NCBI GenBank assembly: GCA_032358165.1
Contig: JAALGY010000008.1
Location: 434,001 to 498,000, forward strand
DNA: 64,000 nucleotides
From: Diplosphaera chodatii
Lineage: Eukaryota > Chlorophyta > Trebouxiophyceae > Prasiolales > Stichococcaceae
Direction of reading: 5' to 3'
Position numbers and translations under genes: made by a program. The notes under the pieces are model-generated. The model was given only the letters and a program-made list of their open reading frames with translations, ran no database searches and was not told where the DNA came from. Shown here piece by piece: positions 38,501-50,080 of the stretch (positions are counted from its first letter, which is position 1; each line of letters begins with the position of its first letter).

Positions 38501-39080
38501 TGCTGCGCGCCATTCAGACCCGACAGCGGGTCAGCAGGGGCGCGGCAGGGGCACTCTGCATCATAGCCGTATGCCCGCAGGTGGGCTTCCAACGCTGCGA
38601 TGGCTGCATGTTGCTGCTGGTATACGACGAAACAGCGATCCAGGACCTCCTGAACATATCACCGAGGCTTTGAGGCGATTCAGGCGGACGTAGTGTGTGC
38701 CGTCAACAGTTTGCATGCATGTGTCTTGACATTGCAAATGTTTACCTGCAGCGGTGTGGCCTGCTCAAGCAACCCCTTTATAGCGTGCGCCTCAGCAGCT
38801 GCAGCCGCAGCCTGCCGTTGCAGCTCCGCGAAGGCTTTCGAGAATTCAATGGCTGCATGCGAGGAGGCAACAGCATCACGGAAGCCAGGCAAATACCCTT
38901 TTCCCATGCATGCAATGGCAAGGTTGTTGCGCTTGGCAGGCTTGCAAATGATTGCAACATACGTCCGATGTGTGAGGGTGCGGCGCATGTGCGCGAAAGC
39001 TGCTCAATCTCTGCTGGTAGCGCATGAAGCTGTCCCAGGTCTGCTGCAACCGCGTTGATGGCGCGCTTGAGCTCCTTCAT
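35577..39080 (-). CDS. Candidate SKA3-like kinetochore protein
   Basis: It begins at 39080 with helical N-terminal segments (MKELKRAINAVAADLGQLHA; then, near 38900-38750, AIEFSKAFAELQRQAAAAA and HAIKGLLEQATPLQ; then AALEAHLRAYGYDAECPC near 38590). A long low-complexity middle follows, rich in Ala, Pro and Ser (for example 38160-37570, 37386-36889, 36750-36640 with PSFCYTPLTHGAPAAISPD). The last exon (about 35812-35577) reads AYGSLPAYIRSQIGLAAL, then CLMKLGRARCEVKGGQMVY before the stop. The coiled N-terminus, long disordered middle and a C-terminal 'LPxYxR ... L..L.R...E...G..xY.L' winged-helix-like block match plant SKA3-type proteins of the microtubule-binding SKA complex. The resemblance is in pattern, not strong identity. 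Another disordered scaffold protein is possible. Exon joins were not phase-checked. Confidence 0.5.
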
Positions 39081-39769
39081 GGTTGCATGTGGCGGGTGCT
39101 GACACTGACCAGACTGAAGCGCAGCCTTGCGGCTTGCAGGTATGTAAAATGCGGCAAGATTTCCAGTAGGCAGAACGGTGTCTACCTCGGACTACTGGAC
39201 GGAAAGGTCAGTGATCAGCGAGTCCAAGGTGACAGCGGGTCTGATGCAGAGTAGACCTCTCTATGCCTACTTCTGGAGACTCGAAGCATGGCAGAGCATG
39301 CGATGCATGGTGCACAGATGCACAACAAACCGCGAAGTGAGTAAACACCAGCACCAAAGCGAAGTTCACACTTCACGGTGCAGCTGTCCAGGTGGCTTTT
39401 GTAATCGCTGCACTGGCCGCCCTCAACCGAGTCAGCTTGCAAGCCTCGCACGCGGCCGTAAATGTCCAATCGCAGCTCTGCAGTGATCGTCAGTGCTACA
39501 ACTCAAAGACGTCACCATCAGGTGTGTTGATCACCAGTGCCAAGCTGGAAGGCGCCAGCGGGGCACGGTATAGCGTTGCAACAGGCTGCAGAAGCTACCG
39601 CCATTGCACTTTGCTGTGCCCGCGGATCGCTTACAGTGTGTTAGTGGCTTCACAGCCCACTGGGAGTGTCTCAGGCGGCACTACCATCCGAAAGCCGAAC
39701 CGGTCTGCTAGATCGCCTGCAAGATCCACAGCAGCGATCCACCGCTGCAACACGGTGTCAGCGTCGAGG
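39081..39769. promoter_or_regulatory. 689-nt divergent interval
   Basis: It separates the SKA3-like gene (-) from the hydrolase gene (+). Promoters for both are expected. The + strand frame is open upstream of 39770, but the coding signal starts at the ATG. Confidence 0.4.
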
Positions 39770-41808
39770 ATGGCAGCAGCGGGAGCTGCTGAGGTCCTCG
39801 AGGGGCAGTGCACGAACAGCCGCGGCCAGAAGCTGTTCACGGTCACCCACCGTGCCAGCGGTCAGCAGCGGGCGGTGCTGTTCCACCACCATGGCTACGG
39901 CGAGCATGTCGGCCGCATGCGGCACTGTGAGTCTTCAGTAGGAGAGATATCTACCATCGGATGCGATTGCGTGTGTTGCCCTCCATGCTGCTCATGATAC
40001 TGCTCTAGATTGATGCACTCACAGCATGTCCACTTGCGTCCCTCGCGGCCACTGCAGACTTTGGCATGCTGGCAGCGGGTGGCATAACGGTGCACTCGTT
40101 CGACGCGCACGGACACGGGCAATCAGAGCCGAGCGCGGCAAAGGGCCGCGCCTTTGTGAAGCGCTTCAGCGACTTGGTGAGGCTTCTTTCACGATGCCAG
40201 ATGGCATACAGGTGGCATACGGCACTACCACATGATGCTGTAAGGCAGCCTGCACGCGTGGCTTCGGCAGGTGGACGACCTGGACGCCTTTGTTAAGGAG
40301 AAGGCAGCCGCTGAGCCGGAGGGCACGCCCTTCTTCATTGGCGGCCAGTCCATGGGCGGGCTCATTGCCCTGCACGAGGTGCAGTTTGTTGTACTACAGT
40401 AGTAAGATGCATAGCATAGACGTGCTGGCCATTGCGCTTGCTTGGTTTGCATGCTCGTTATCGCGCAGCAGCACCTATCTTTCGAAAAGGTCTACCAGGC
40501 TCGGAAACTACCACATTCGCTGATCATGTATGCCCTGCAACAGGCGTTGCGGGCAACAGTGCCGTGGCGCGGCCTGGTCCTCAGCTCAGCGCTCGTAGAC
40601 GTCGTGTGGACGCCAGTGCTCAAGTGTGGACCCACAGCCTGCCCGACTCGCCTGCTGCGGAGCTGATATTTTCTTGCAGCGTCGCTGGCAGTCTGTTGTG
40701 CAATTTTACCGTGTGCTGAGCAAGTTCCCGACCCTGGCATGGAACGCTGCTGCTATGCGGCTGCAGGATGCAGGCCAAGGTGGGGGGCATGTTGGCGACG
40801 CTGGTGCCGTACGCCCGCCTCGTGCCCGCCGTGGACCCCAAAGACATGAGCCAGGACCCCGCGGTGGTGCGCACTTGCATTCAGGGCGTTAGGGTTGCTG
40901 TGCAAGAAGAGATGCAAAATGTTGATCAGCTGCCAAGCCTCGTGCAGGGTGCGGCTGCAGCAGGCGCGAATTGGCGCCAGTGTGCTCAAGGAGCAGTGCT
41001 GATGCACGCCTGTGGAGAGCCGACCATGCGTGCTGCACCCTGCAGGTGAAGGACTATGTGGAGGACCCGCTCAACCTGGTGGGCAAGATTCGGACGCGCA
41101 CCTCCAACGAGCTGCTGAAGGTGCGAAGACTGTGGTGCAGCACCCTGCAGCTTGACCCGCCTGGCAGACAGTAAGAGTTTGCTGCTGAACATGCATCACC
41201 AGCATCGTCAGCTTGGAGACAATGCGTTGCATTCCGGCATGACGGCACGGGCGGCAAATTTATAAGTGTGATTATATCTTTCGACCTATGCAGGCATTCA
41301 GGGAGCTGGGCAAGCGGCGGCAGGAGCTGCAGCTGCCCATATTCGCCGTGCACGGCACCGCCGACAAGACCACCAGCCTGCAGGTGCATCCTGTGGTCAC
41401 ATCCGACATGCGTTGCTCTGCTCAGGCACACAACCACACGCACGAACCATGCATTGCAGTCCCTGCCGTCACCTCTGTGCTGAGTTTCTCTACCCTGCTG
41501 CCAGGCTGTGAAGGACCTCCTGACAGCTGCCCCAGCAAAGACGCCTCGTTGAAGATCGTCGAGGGTGCGCCTCCTCCTCATCAGCCACTGGCAGAGCATT
41601 TGAGCCATGCTCGAGTGCGAGGTGTTGCAGCAAACACTTGACTTTGTGCTGATAGACTGTGACGCACATGTGCAGTAAACTGACATTCCCGGCATGTGCA
41701 GGCGGCTACCACGAGCTGCTGCTGGGGCCAGAGAAGGAGGAAGTCATCGGCGCCATCCGGGACTGGATCCTGTCACATGCAGCCGCCCCAGCGGCCGCCA
41801 AGCTCTGA
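39770..41808 (+). CDS. Monoacylglycerol-lipase-like alpha/beta hydrolase
   Basis: The ATG at 39770 starts MAAAGAAEVLEGQCTNSRGQ. Exons encode the family blocks in order: VLFHHHGYGEHVGRMRH (oxyanion-hole HGYGEH; HGxGEH is the monoacylglycerol lipase form), ITVHSFDAHGHGQSEP, the nucleophile elbow FFIGGQSMGGLIALHE near 40330-40380, GLVLSSALVDV, a lid region (GGMLATLVPYARLVPAVDP, VEDPLNLVGKIRTRTSNELL), the aspartate block LPIFAVHGTADKTTSLQ near 41335-41385, and the histidine block GYHELLLGPEKEEVIG near 41700. It ends WILSHAAAPAAAKL at 41808. All three catalytic residues are present. By family it hydrolyses monoacylglycerols or lysophospholipids in lipid turnover. No signal peptide is visible, so it is probably cytosolic or lipid-droplet associated. 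Confidence 0.9.
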
Positions 41809-42649
41809 GTGCAGCTGGAGGTCGTGGCCATCACACGGCTCAGACTGTGGCCAGCATGGCTGCTGCAGGATCCGGCTGCCAAAAGCCTGCTGCAGCACTG
41901 AAGCAAGGCAGCTGTGTGCCCTGCATGTGACTCCACGCAGTGTGCGCAGGTTGCACATGTCGGCCCGATAGATAACTAAGTCCAACGTCAGCGTGCCAGG
42001 CATGACCAGCATGTCGTGGCACAGTAGATATCTGCACACACGAGAACAGACAGTTCTTGCTTCAGCCAGGTTTGTGCTGTGCTCGTCGCAGCATGCAGGG
42101 TATGCGAATGCAACTGAGAGCTTGCTCAGTCGAGACGTCAGAGATGCTTCTGGGTGAGACCATCTCGTAAGCACTATGCATTCGTTGGTTATACTCAGTG
42201 TATTGCAGGCGGCAGGACATGGCGGCGTTGCCAGTCTGCCTCAGCGTTGCATACTGCTCACAACTTGGTGAGATCAGCTGGTTCAGGAGTCAGCACAAAC
42301 GAGGTCTTGCAATATGCGGTAGCTATCATGTGTAAATCTGCTACGTGTGAGCACAACGTGCACATGAGGTTAACGTGAGGTAAATCAGCTTGGTGCGCAA
42401 ATTTGCAATGCTCTGGCGATCTGAGTCACTACGATGTCTGCAAGCTGGCTCAATGCACAATGCGTAGTCATATGCATGAAAAGCTCTCAGTGAAAATCAA
42501 AGGGCGCTGGCCAGGTGCTTGGTACTGTGGTGCGCTGCTGATGCTGCAACAAGGGGCAGCCCAGAAGTGTGCTGCTTCCTGCAGCATCTGTATGTAACAA
42601 ACGAAGCAACGGTGGCTGGCTATGCTGTGTGCGTGACCCACCAGCTCGA
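41809..42649. other. Convergent intergenic interval
   Basis: About 840 nt between the hydrolase (+) and PLAC8 (-) genes, holding both 3' UTRs. Locally more AT-rich near 42170-42480. No gene is recognised. Confidence 0.45.
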
Positions 42650-45600
42650 TCATATGCCCTGGAACGTGAAGCCGGTACCCTTCCTGCTGCGCGTACTGTC
42701 GGCTCGCTGGCTGCCTTTGGCGCCTTGGGTGGTGTTGCCGATCCGGCTGATCTCCTGTGGCTCTGGTGCCGCCAGCAGCGGCGGCGGCTGGGTGGACAGC
42801 ACCTGTGCACGACACATGCAGCTACACAATGGGATTGCATTGCCGCTCCCGTGCAAAGGCAGCACATCAGCAAGGTGTGCATGCTACCTACAGCCGAAGG
42901 GGGCAGAGGGTTGGCGCACGGTGGTCCCCGAGTGCTCGACAACACACACTGCTGCCGGTCCACAGCAAACACCAACGCAGCCATGCATTTGGGTGTGGTG
43001 TGTGAAGAGCTGAAGACTGCCCTGGAGACGACACCTTGAGCTCCTCGGCGCGAGCTGCGCAGCGGGCCGCCCACCCGTCCGCCACCGAGAAGGAGTCCGG
43101 GATGACATCCAGAACCGAGAGTCCCGGCCCATCAGCACCTCGCACCGCCATCTCCAGCAGCTCCTGCATGCACGTGACGCAAGGTGGACGCTCGCTACCA
43201 CTCCACAGCTTGGCGGCCAATGGAGAACAGCATTTCCTGTGTTGCCAGATGCTAATGACGATGAGATGTTACATCTGAATGGCTGTAAGCGCTAGACGAG
43301 TCCATCCCATAATATTGCTTGTCTGCTCGACGTCTGACATTGTTGCTTCCGCATACTAGAATACAGACCCTGTGGGTTGCCGCCATGGCTGATGCGATCA
43401 GCAGACGCTGCTGATGTCCAGGGCAGCATGTCTTTGGAGGGCATGCACACACGGCGGTAGCACACAGCACCCACTTGCAGGCATCGTCATGAGAGTATTT
43501 GGCATTCTGCACGATATACCAATCCAGAGCTCGCGTCTGGCACCTGCTGAGCGGCGGCTGCGCCGAAGCAGAAGTGCACGCAGCAGTCGTCGGCGCCCTC
43601 TGGCAGCAGCGGGCACGCCTGCGGCAGGCCGTACTTCCGCCGCAGCGCCGTCCTGCACAGCAGGTGACACCAGCTACATGCACGTGTGCGCTCACAGACA
43701 CTCACGAGCAGCGGTGTTACCATGACTTCGATAGATGTGGATCGGTTCAGGTGCGAATCGGCGCCATGGACCACTGTGTGCCAGAAGCTCTTCAGTACCA
43801 GAAAGTCGTTCGGACCAGAGGACTTGAGGGAGACTACAGTACAGCTGGTCACTGCAATGCCGCACCGCAGCCGGGCCGACCAACAGGCAACAGGGTCCAG
43901 GGCGCACAGCCCGCCGGCGCCCAGCAGCGAGCACCCGCAGCTCAGGAGCGCCGCCAGCCAGGTGCGCCGCCGGCCTGCACAGCGGCAGCGCGGGACATGC
44001 TTGATCCAACCGTCAGCCATGAGAGGGTCGTGTGCTGGTTGTATCTGTGTAGCATGCACTGCGGGCAGGAGGTGCAGGGGGCGCAGTGAACAGGCATGCC
44101 TACGACTGAGCTCCCGGCGCATGGCCTGCTGCGCGTGGCAAAGGCTGCTACCAACATGGCTGTGCCTTCCGCAGCCAGCAGGCCAAGTGCAGAACCATAT
44201 AGCGGCGTCCTGGCAGGGTACTGTACAGACAGCCCTGCAGGGCCCTTGTGCAAGTCGCTCACGCAGGCCTCTGATGCTTCGCGCAGAGTCAGCGACATCG
44301 CCGCCAGACGACAGGCAGCCCACTCGGTCAGCTAGCCCGGCAGCCTCCACCCCACGCGCCCACTGCGCCTCTGCCGAGCCTGCTTCACACCATTCGCTGG
44401 GTGTCCTGCATACGGAGCGAGGATGCCTGTTATCACGTCCTCCTGGCTCCAGAACATCCATAGGCTGGAGCTATGGATATATCACAGGACTACAGATGCC
44501 AGTGTAGCCTGGCGATGCCGGATCTTGCGCCACCTGAGCAGGCGTACCATGTCTTAAAGTTCATGAAATACATGCAGGTGCATCGTATCAGAAGTAGAGC
44601 TCACCCGCCGCAGCAGGGCGTGCCAGGCGGAGGCAGCACAGCTGCAGCGGCCACAGCAGCCTTGGGCCCCAGCTCCTCCAGGAGGCCGAACGTCCAGGCA
44701 CCTCCCGTAACCCAGGGCCTGTGGCATCATGTAATTGTCGTAAGCTTCCACATGTTTAAGTAATCCATGCTTCCATGGTGATTACATCGTAGACAGCAGG
44801 CATGTAGACCTCTGTACTGCCACATGCGGATGAGCTTGGTATCACAGCAGGGTTGGCGTACCTGTAGACAGCAGCCACCTCGGCCACAGTGGGAGGCATG
44901 AACCCGCGAGGGTCTTTGCCCCGTGGGTGGGGCTGCACCGGCGCTGTGGATGGCCACCTCTGTGCTATCAGCCATGCCTCACGTGGGTCCTGACGTGCCT
45001 GCGTCATACCATTGCAGTCTCAGCTCCAAAGCAATACAACTGCTTACAGCACTGTCCAGTGTTGTTGATCCGGCATGACCATTGAGGATCAGACCCTGAT
45101 GTGACACCCGATTTGCAATGTGTACTTGCCATCATGCGCATGTGCTCCTGCCTATCCACATCCATGTGCAGTACACCATGCTGCTCAATCATGGGCAACA
45201 GCAGCAGCACCTGCTTCATGGTCATCTCCTTGCGAGTTGCCCAGGATCGTGCCGCCTGCAGTCGAGACGTGGGGAAGGCGGCAGCAGCGCTGGATGTAGA
45301 GTCCACACTGATGGATGGCGCTGCCTCGAAGTCGTATGGATTGAAGCGCCTGACCAATGGTGGCCTGCATGCACATCCGACATGCATACATACCATCTTT
45401 TCTGCTGTCATGCTGGACACTCCCCTCCCCTCCTCGTCGTCAGCAGCGTGAGGCAATCAGCAGCAGACAGAGCACATGCTCAGACACACAGCAACCTGCG
45501 TGGGTCGTGATGTGGCAGGGCGTCAGCTGCTGCACCACTGGTGTTGCGGGTGCGGCGGCGACTGTAGCGGCCGCTGTGTGATGTGCGCTCCGCGCTGAGT

Positions 45601-48600
45601 ATCGACCGAGTTGTCAGGCTGAGTGCCGGCAGCGACTGGCTCTCAGTGCGGCTGGCCATGCTGTGCCCTGCGTACGACATGTAACGTGGTCACCAATCAG
45701 CCTGATGAAATGGAAATCATGTTGTTCCAGTTCACTTACAGATGGTCACACCGCGCGACTTGGTACGAGTGAGGATCCTGCAGAGTGCAGGCATTGAGAT
45801 GGTCGTCACCCTGGGTGCTGAAGCTGTAGACTGAGCCATCCCCAGAGCGCATTGTAACAGAGTGCTTCAGCACACCACCACCACTGCTGCCTATGGAGTT
45901 TTGGCTCCATATGGATCCAGTGCGCGAGCAGCCGTCGAACTGCATGCAGTATGTTGTTACAATCTTGTCAGGACTGCATAGGCTGCATGCAGCAACGTAC
46001 ACCATGTGTGTTTCCCGGCTGTGCATTGGGAAACAGGGCGACCTGGCCGCTGATGGCAGTGTGCATGCTCGACGTCTGATGTATGTATGATAGTTGAGGC
46101 ATGCACTGAGGGTTGAGCATTGCTCACCGAGTCCGCATCAGGGGACTGTGGCCAGGCGTCCGAGTTGGTGCCAGCCGAAGATGGGCTGATGGGTGAAGAT
46201 ATGCACTGCTGGCTGCGGCTTGCGCCCAACTGTGGGAGATGATGCTCAGATGATGTGCTTGAATGTGACATGCATTCGGGCATCACACATGTATGTGCAA
46301 ACACAGAGGTCCTTGTGCATGCAAGCCGATAGTACCTGACCACTTTGGCGTCCTGCAGCTTTTGATTGAGTAGCTGCACTTGCCCCATGGACCCTGATAA
46401 GAGCATAGCCACTTCATCAACAGACAAGTGTGGTCAGGGAAATGGGCGATGGTCATGTACTTACACCAAAGGATTCGCAGCATGAAAACAGCATTGGCTG
46501 TTCAGAACGCCCACGCACCCTCTGTGCTGCGCCTCAACCAACTGCTCCCGTGGTACAAGGGCATCTGCTGAGCCAATGCGGCGATGGGAGGTGTGGCGGC
46601 CTCTGCTGCCCACCGAGCGTCCGCGGCTGCTCACCGAGCCGTCGCCGAGCGACCGAGCCTCCAGCATCGCCTCCCGTTCCGCCTGCAGCTCTATCTCCTG
46701 TTGGTTGATTGAGCAGCAGGTTTGTCAGTAGTCAAGATTGCATCTTTGCTATGCTGTCCTACACTGCAGGAGGAACGAAGGTCACAGTCTTGCTCCTGCT
46801 TGCAGCACTGTATGAAACATCAGTCCTCTGGAGGGCAGCAGACCCTTACACGCACGCATCTGGGCACTGCTGTCACCCACACCGAAGGCAGCTATGAAGC
46901 ACTGAGGACCGATGAAAGTATGACAACTGTCCGCGTGTCTGGTACCAATGACAGGAAGTACTTGCAACAAGCTGACCTGGCGCCTGATTTCGCGCTCCAC
47001 CCAAGCTATGTCCTGGGAGATCCCAGAGCGGCTGCTCCCACGGCTGCCTGCATCGATGTCGGTGCTCGCGTGCCTGCAGCCAGGTGGCAAGGCATACTGT
47101 CATGTCTGGTTCGCAAGCCAGAGATCACAGCTATGTGACCAACCCGACGAAGGATGGCGTTTGGGAAGCAGAACAGATACTCGCCTGCCTCTGCTGCCCT
47201 CGGAGCCAACGCTGCGGGAGCCCCTGGAGCGATTTGAGGGTTTGTGGCCAACTGCGGTCCCGCCGCTTGCTGCGGCATACCTGGCAACGATGCGCCGCTG
47301 GCGCTCCGCTGTTGCGGATGTGCCAGTTGGTGGCAGCTGTGTGGGGGGCGCTGTGCGGATAGGGCGCAGCTGTGGGGCCGCAGCATTTGGCAGCCTTGGC
47401 AGCGCATGCCTGCTGGACTGCACCGCCGCCTCAGATGTGCGGCCCTCTGTAATTTGCACAGAAGGCTTTCTCAGGGTGTGCAGCTGTAGCGTGACTTGTC
47501 GGGCAGCAGCTGCAGCACTTGGCTGGCGGCTTTCACCACTTGCGCCACTGCCGCCGCTGTTGTTGCTTGGCAGGGCTTGCTTCGTTTGATCATTGCTGTC
47601 ACTGGAGAGTCTGAGGGTGTGGCTTACAACTGCCGCCTGCCGCTTGCTGGCTGGCACAGGCTCCTGTAGGAAGATGACCTTGTCAGCTTATGTGAGGTCG
47701 GTTGAACACCGACATTATCATGCAGGCTCAATCTATATGGCCGAAGTTGCCAGAGCCTGGGAAAAGCAGGCCCAAACTTAGACATCAACACTTTGTTACC
47801 TCTGTACATACCTGGGCACGCTGTGGCAGCGGCGGGGGCACAGGCTGATCCTCATCATCGGAAGGAGCTCCGATATTGGCGCCGCCGCCCTCGCCACTGC
47901 GGTGTGCGGCTGCTCGTCGAGCTGCGTGCTGCCTACTTGGCGTAAGCTGCATGCCAGATCGTTGAGTCTTGAGTATGACGCACAAATCTAACTGGAGCTG
48001 ACTTGCACTTTCACTGTAGTATTACAAGGCGTCCATTGTTAGCATGCATGCCAGCTTGACTGCTGTATATAGATCAGTCGATGCAGCAAGACCTCTTGCA
48101 CAGTCATCCGCTCGGAAGTGGAGCCTCTGCAAGGATTTGACAGTGACACGAGTGGTCGCTGCTGCCTCACCAGCGGCTGCGGCGGCATGGCATCTGCAGG
48201 TGGCCCTGCAGCAGCAGCCGCCCTGGCCTGGCGGTGCAGCGATGCGCCGTGCTCAGCAGCGCCCAGTCTGCCGCCCAAGTCTGCGGGTGCCGAGTGGAGC
48301 ACATCTCTGCTGTACCTGTGCACAACTGAAAGTTGCAATTAGTACGAACAATCGACATGTCAGCAGCATGGCAAAGTTCAGTCAAGCGGCCCCCAATGTT
48401 GATGGGTTGTGTGCCTATCGTGCAGTGACAACGAGCTGCTGTAAGCACAGCATTTCACCTGGCATCCTGCGCCAGTCGGCTGCTGCTGGGTGCAAGCGCT
48501 GCCGTGGGATGCAGCGGCCCAATCTCCACTGGCGGCAGCACTTGCGCCATGCTGTGCATGCGGCGGGCGATGCTGCTCCCGCCGCCGCTGCCACCATCGC

Positions 48601-49234
48601 GAGCAGCACCTCCACCCCTGGAACTGCTCTGCGCCTGCTGGCTGTACTGCTGAGATTTGCTCCGTGGCCGCTGCTGCCATGGTGCCGCCGAGCTGCTGCG
48701 GCGCTGGTAGCCATGCTGCCAGGCATTGGGATCAGCGCCAGCTGTGGATGCGACTGTCAGGCCAGGCTCTGGCTCAGGGCTGGTGCTCCTGAGTGACAGA
48801 CTCAACGGTGATGCAGGGGGCCTCTGCGCAATGCCGCTGATGCTGCCCTGGCTCCCAGTTCTGCTGGAGCGAGTTCTGAATAGGGTTGGCCAGAAGTCGA
48901 GATCCTGCTGCGGCTGGCCGTGCTGTGGCAAGGTGGCAGCCTGCAGCGCATGGCGAGGCACATGGTCGTCAATGCAGGAATCGATATGCTGCCTGCAGTT
49001 TTGAGTGTCGTGTGCATGCTTGCATACGACACGCTTGCAAGCATTGCTGATGTACTGCACAGGGCACACTGCCAGAGTACGTACCTGGTCATCTAACAAC
49101 GCCCTGTCGCTGCTGCCTCCAAGTGCCGCTGCAACGAAGTCCTTGACAGTCACCATCACGCCGCCGCTGCTGCGGGTGATGCTGCCAGCAGGCGACACCG
49201 AATGCTGCTTGCCAGGTCGGTGCTCGGCAGCCAT
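42650..49234 (-). CDS. Long PLAC8-domain protein with low-complexity N-terminus
   Basis: It starts at 49234 (MAAEHRPGKQHSVSPAGSIT ... VTVKDFVAAALGG). The first two-thirds are Ser/Arg/Gly/Ala-rich with short coiled stretches (QEIELQAEREAMLEARSLGD near 46700; MGQVQLLNQKLQDAKVV near 46380; ATRKEMTMKQVLLLLPMIEQ near 45240). The C-terminal part has PLAC8/cornifelin features: hydrophobic SALGLLAAEGTAMLVAAFA near 44190, LLGAGGLCALDPVACWSARL near 43890, then TALRRKYGLPQACPLLPEG and DDCCVHFCFGAAAAQQ near 43650-43540, joined in phase to ELLEMAVRGADGPGLSVLD. It ends TGFTFQGI. PLAC8 proteins are membrane-linked regulators of size, cadmium or calcium handling. The usual CxxCAxCQE is reduced to CFGAAAAQQE, losing two cysteines. 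It may be more than one gene: the split, if any, would lie between about 45.5 and 47 kb. Confidence 0.55.
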
Positions 49235-50080
49235 AGCCCGCCGAGGCAACTGCCTACCTTCATTGCACAGGTGTCCAGGGTCGGCATGGGACGGTCCAGA
49301 GTGAAAGCAAGGCGAGCGTTGGCATGAGACGTTGGCTGACGTCAGGCACAACAACGTTGGGTTGCCGCAATCATTGCAGCTTGCATCGCCAGCTTCGCAG
49401 AGGGGACAACAGCGCATTATCACCAGGCTACGTGGGCACGGCGCTGGTGATAACATCGCACTACTCTGGCATTGCCGGCCCGGTCCAATGTTGCTGCCCG
49501 TGATGTGACGCCACTTGTGATGAGCACGCACGGCGGAGAGCAAGCCATCCACAGACAGCACATCCTGGGCTGTGACATCGGGAGCGTGATCAAGACAAGA
49601 ACCCACCTTCCGGTCGAGCTGCCGCCAATTATTACAAGGGCGGGCCAGTGGCAGCCCTGCTTGTATGTTGTAGGCCGCCCGTGACGTGCAGTGAGGCTAT
49701 CCGCTAGAGTGCTTGGCAGCCTCTCAGCGCAGATTTGAGTGGCGTGACAGCTGCAGGAATCAGGTATATTGGCGCAAATGCAGCGGTCAGCAGTTCAGCC
49801 CATGCACCCAAGAGGCGGGTTGAAGCCCATGTGTCCCAGACACCTGCCCCGATGCCCCTTGAATATACAGTTCAGGCACCTCAAGTGCCTGCCGGGAAGG
49901 ATGGCAGCTGGGACGATGTCAACCTATCGTACAGTCCGATGAAAGGCTGCAAACATTATTCGTGTTTCCCTCGTCGTCTCCAGAACGAGCAGCCATTGCC
50001 GACAGGAATGTCGCTTACTGCAACTCTGATGCGACCCAGGCGCGGCCCGCCAGCATTGCAGCCCCGTGCACGCGGTCCAT
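49235..50080. other. Interval between PLAC8-type and CRM-type genes
   Basis: About 850 nt containing, by position, the PLAC8 promoter and the CRM gene's 3' UTR. Open frames on both strands (for example + 49735-50253) lack any recognisable domain. Confidence 0.35.

Noticed and set aside
48044..48796. A 250-codon + strand open frame
   Set aside because: It is antisense to the Ser/Arg/Gln-rich exons of the PLAC8-type gene, which have consistent splice sites; no domain is seen.
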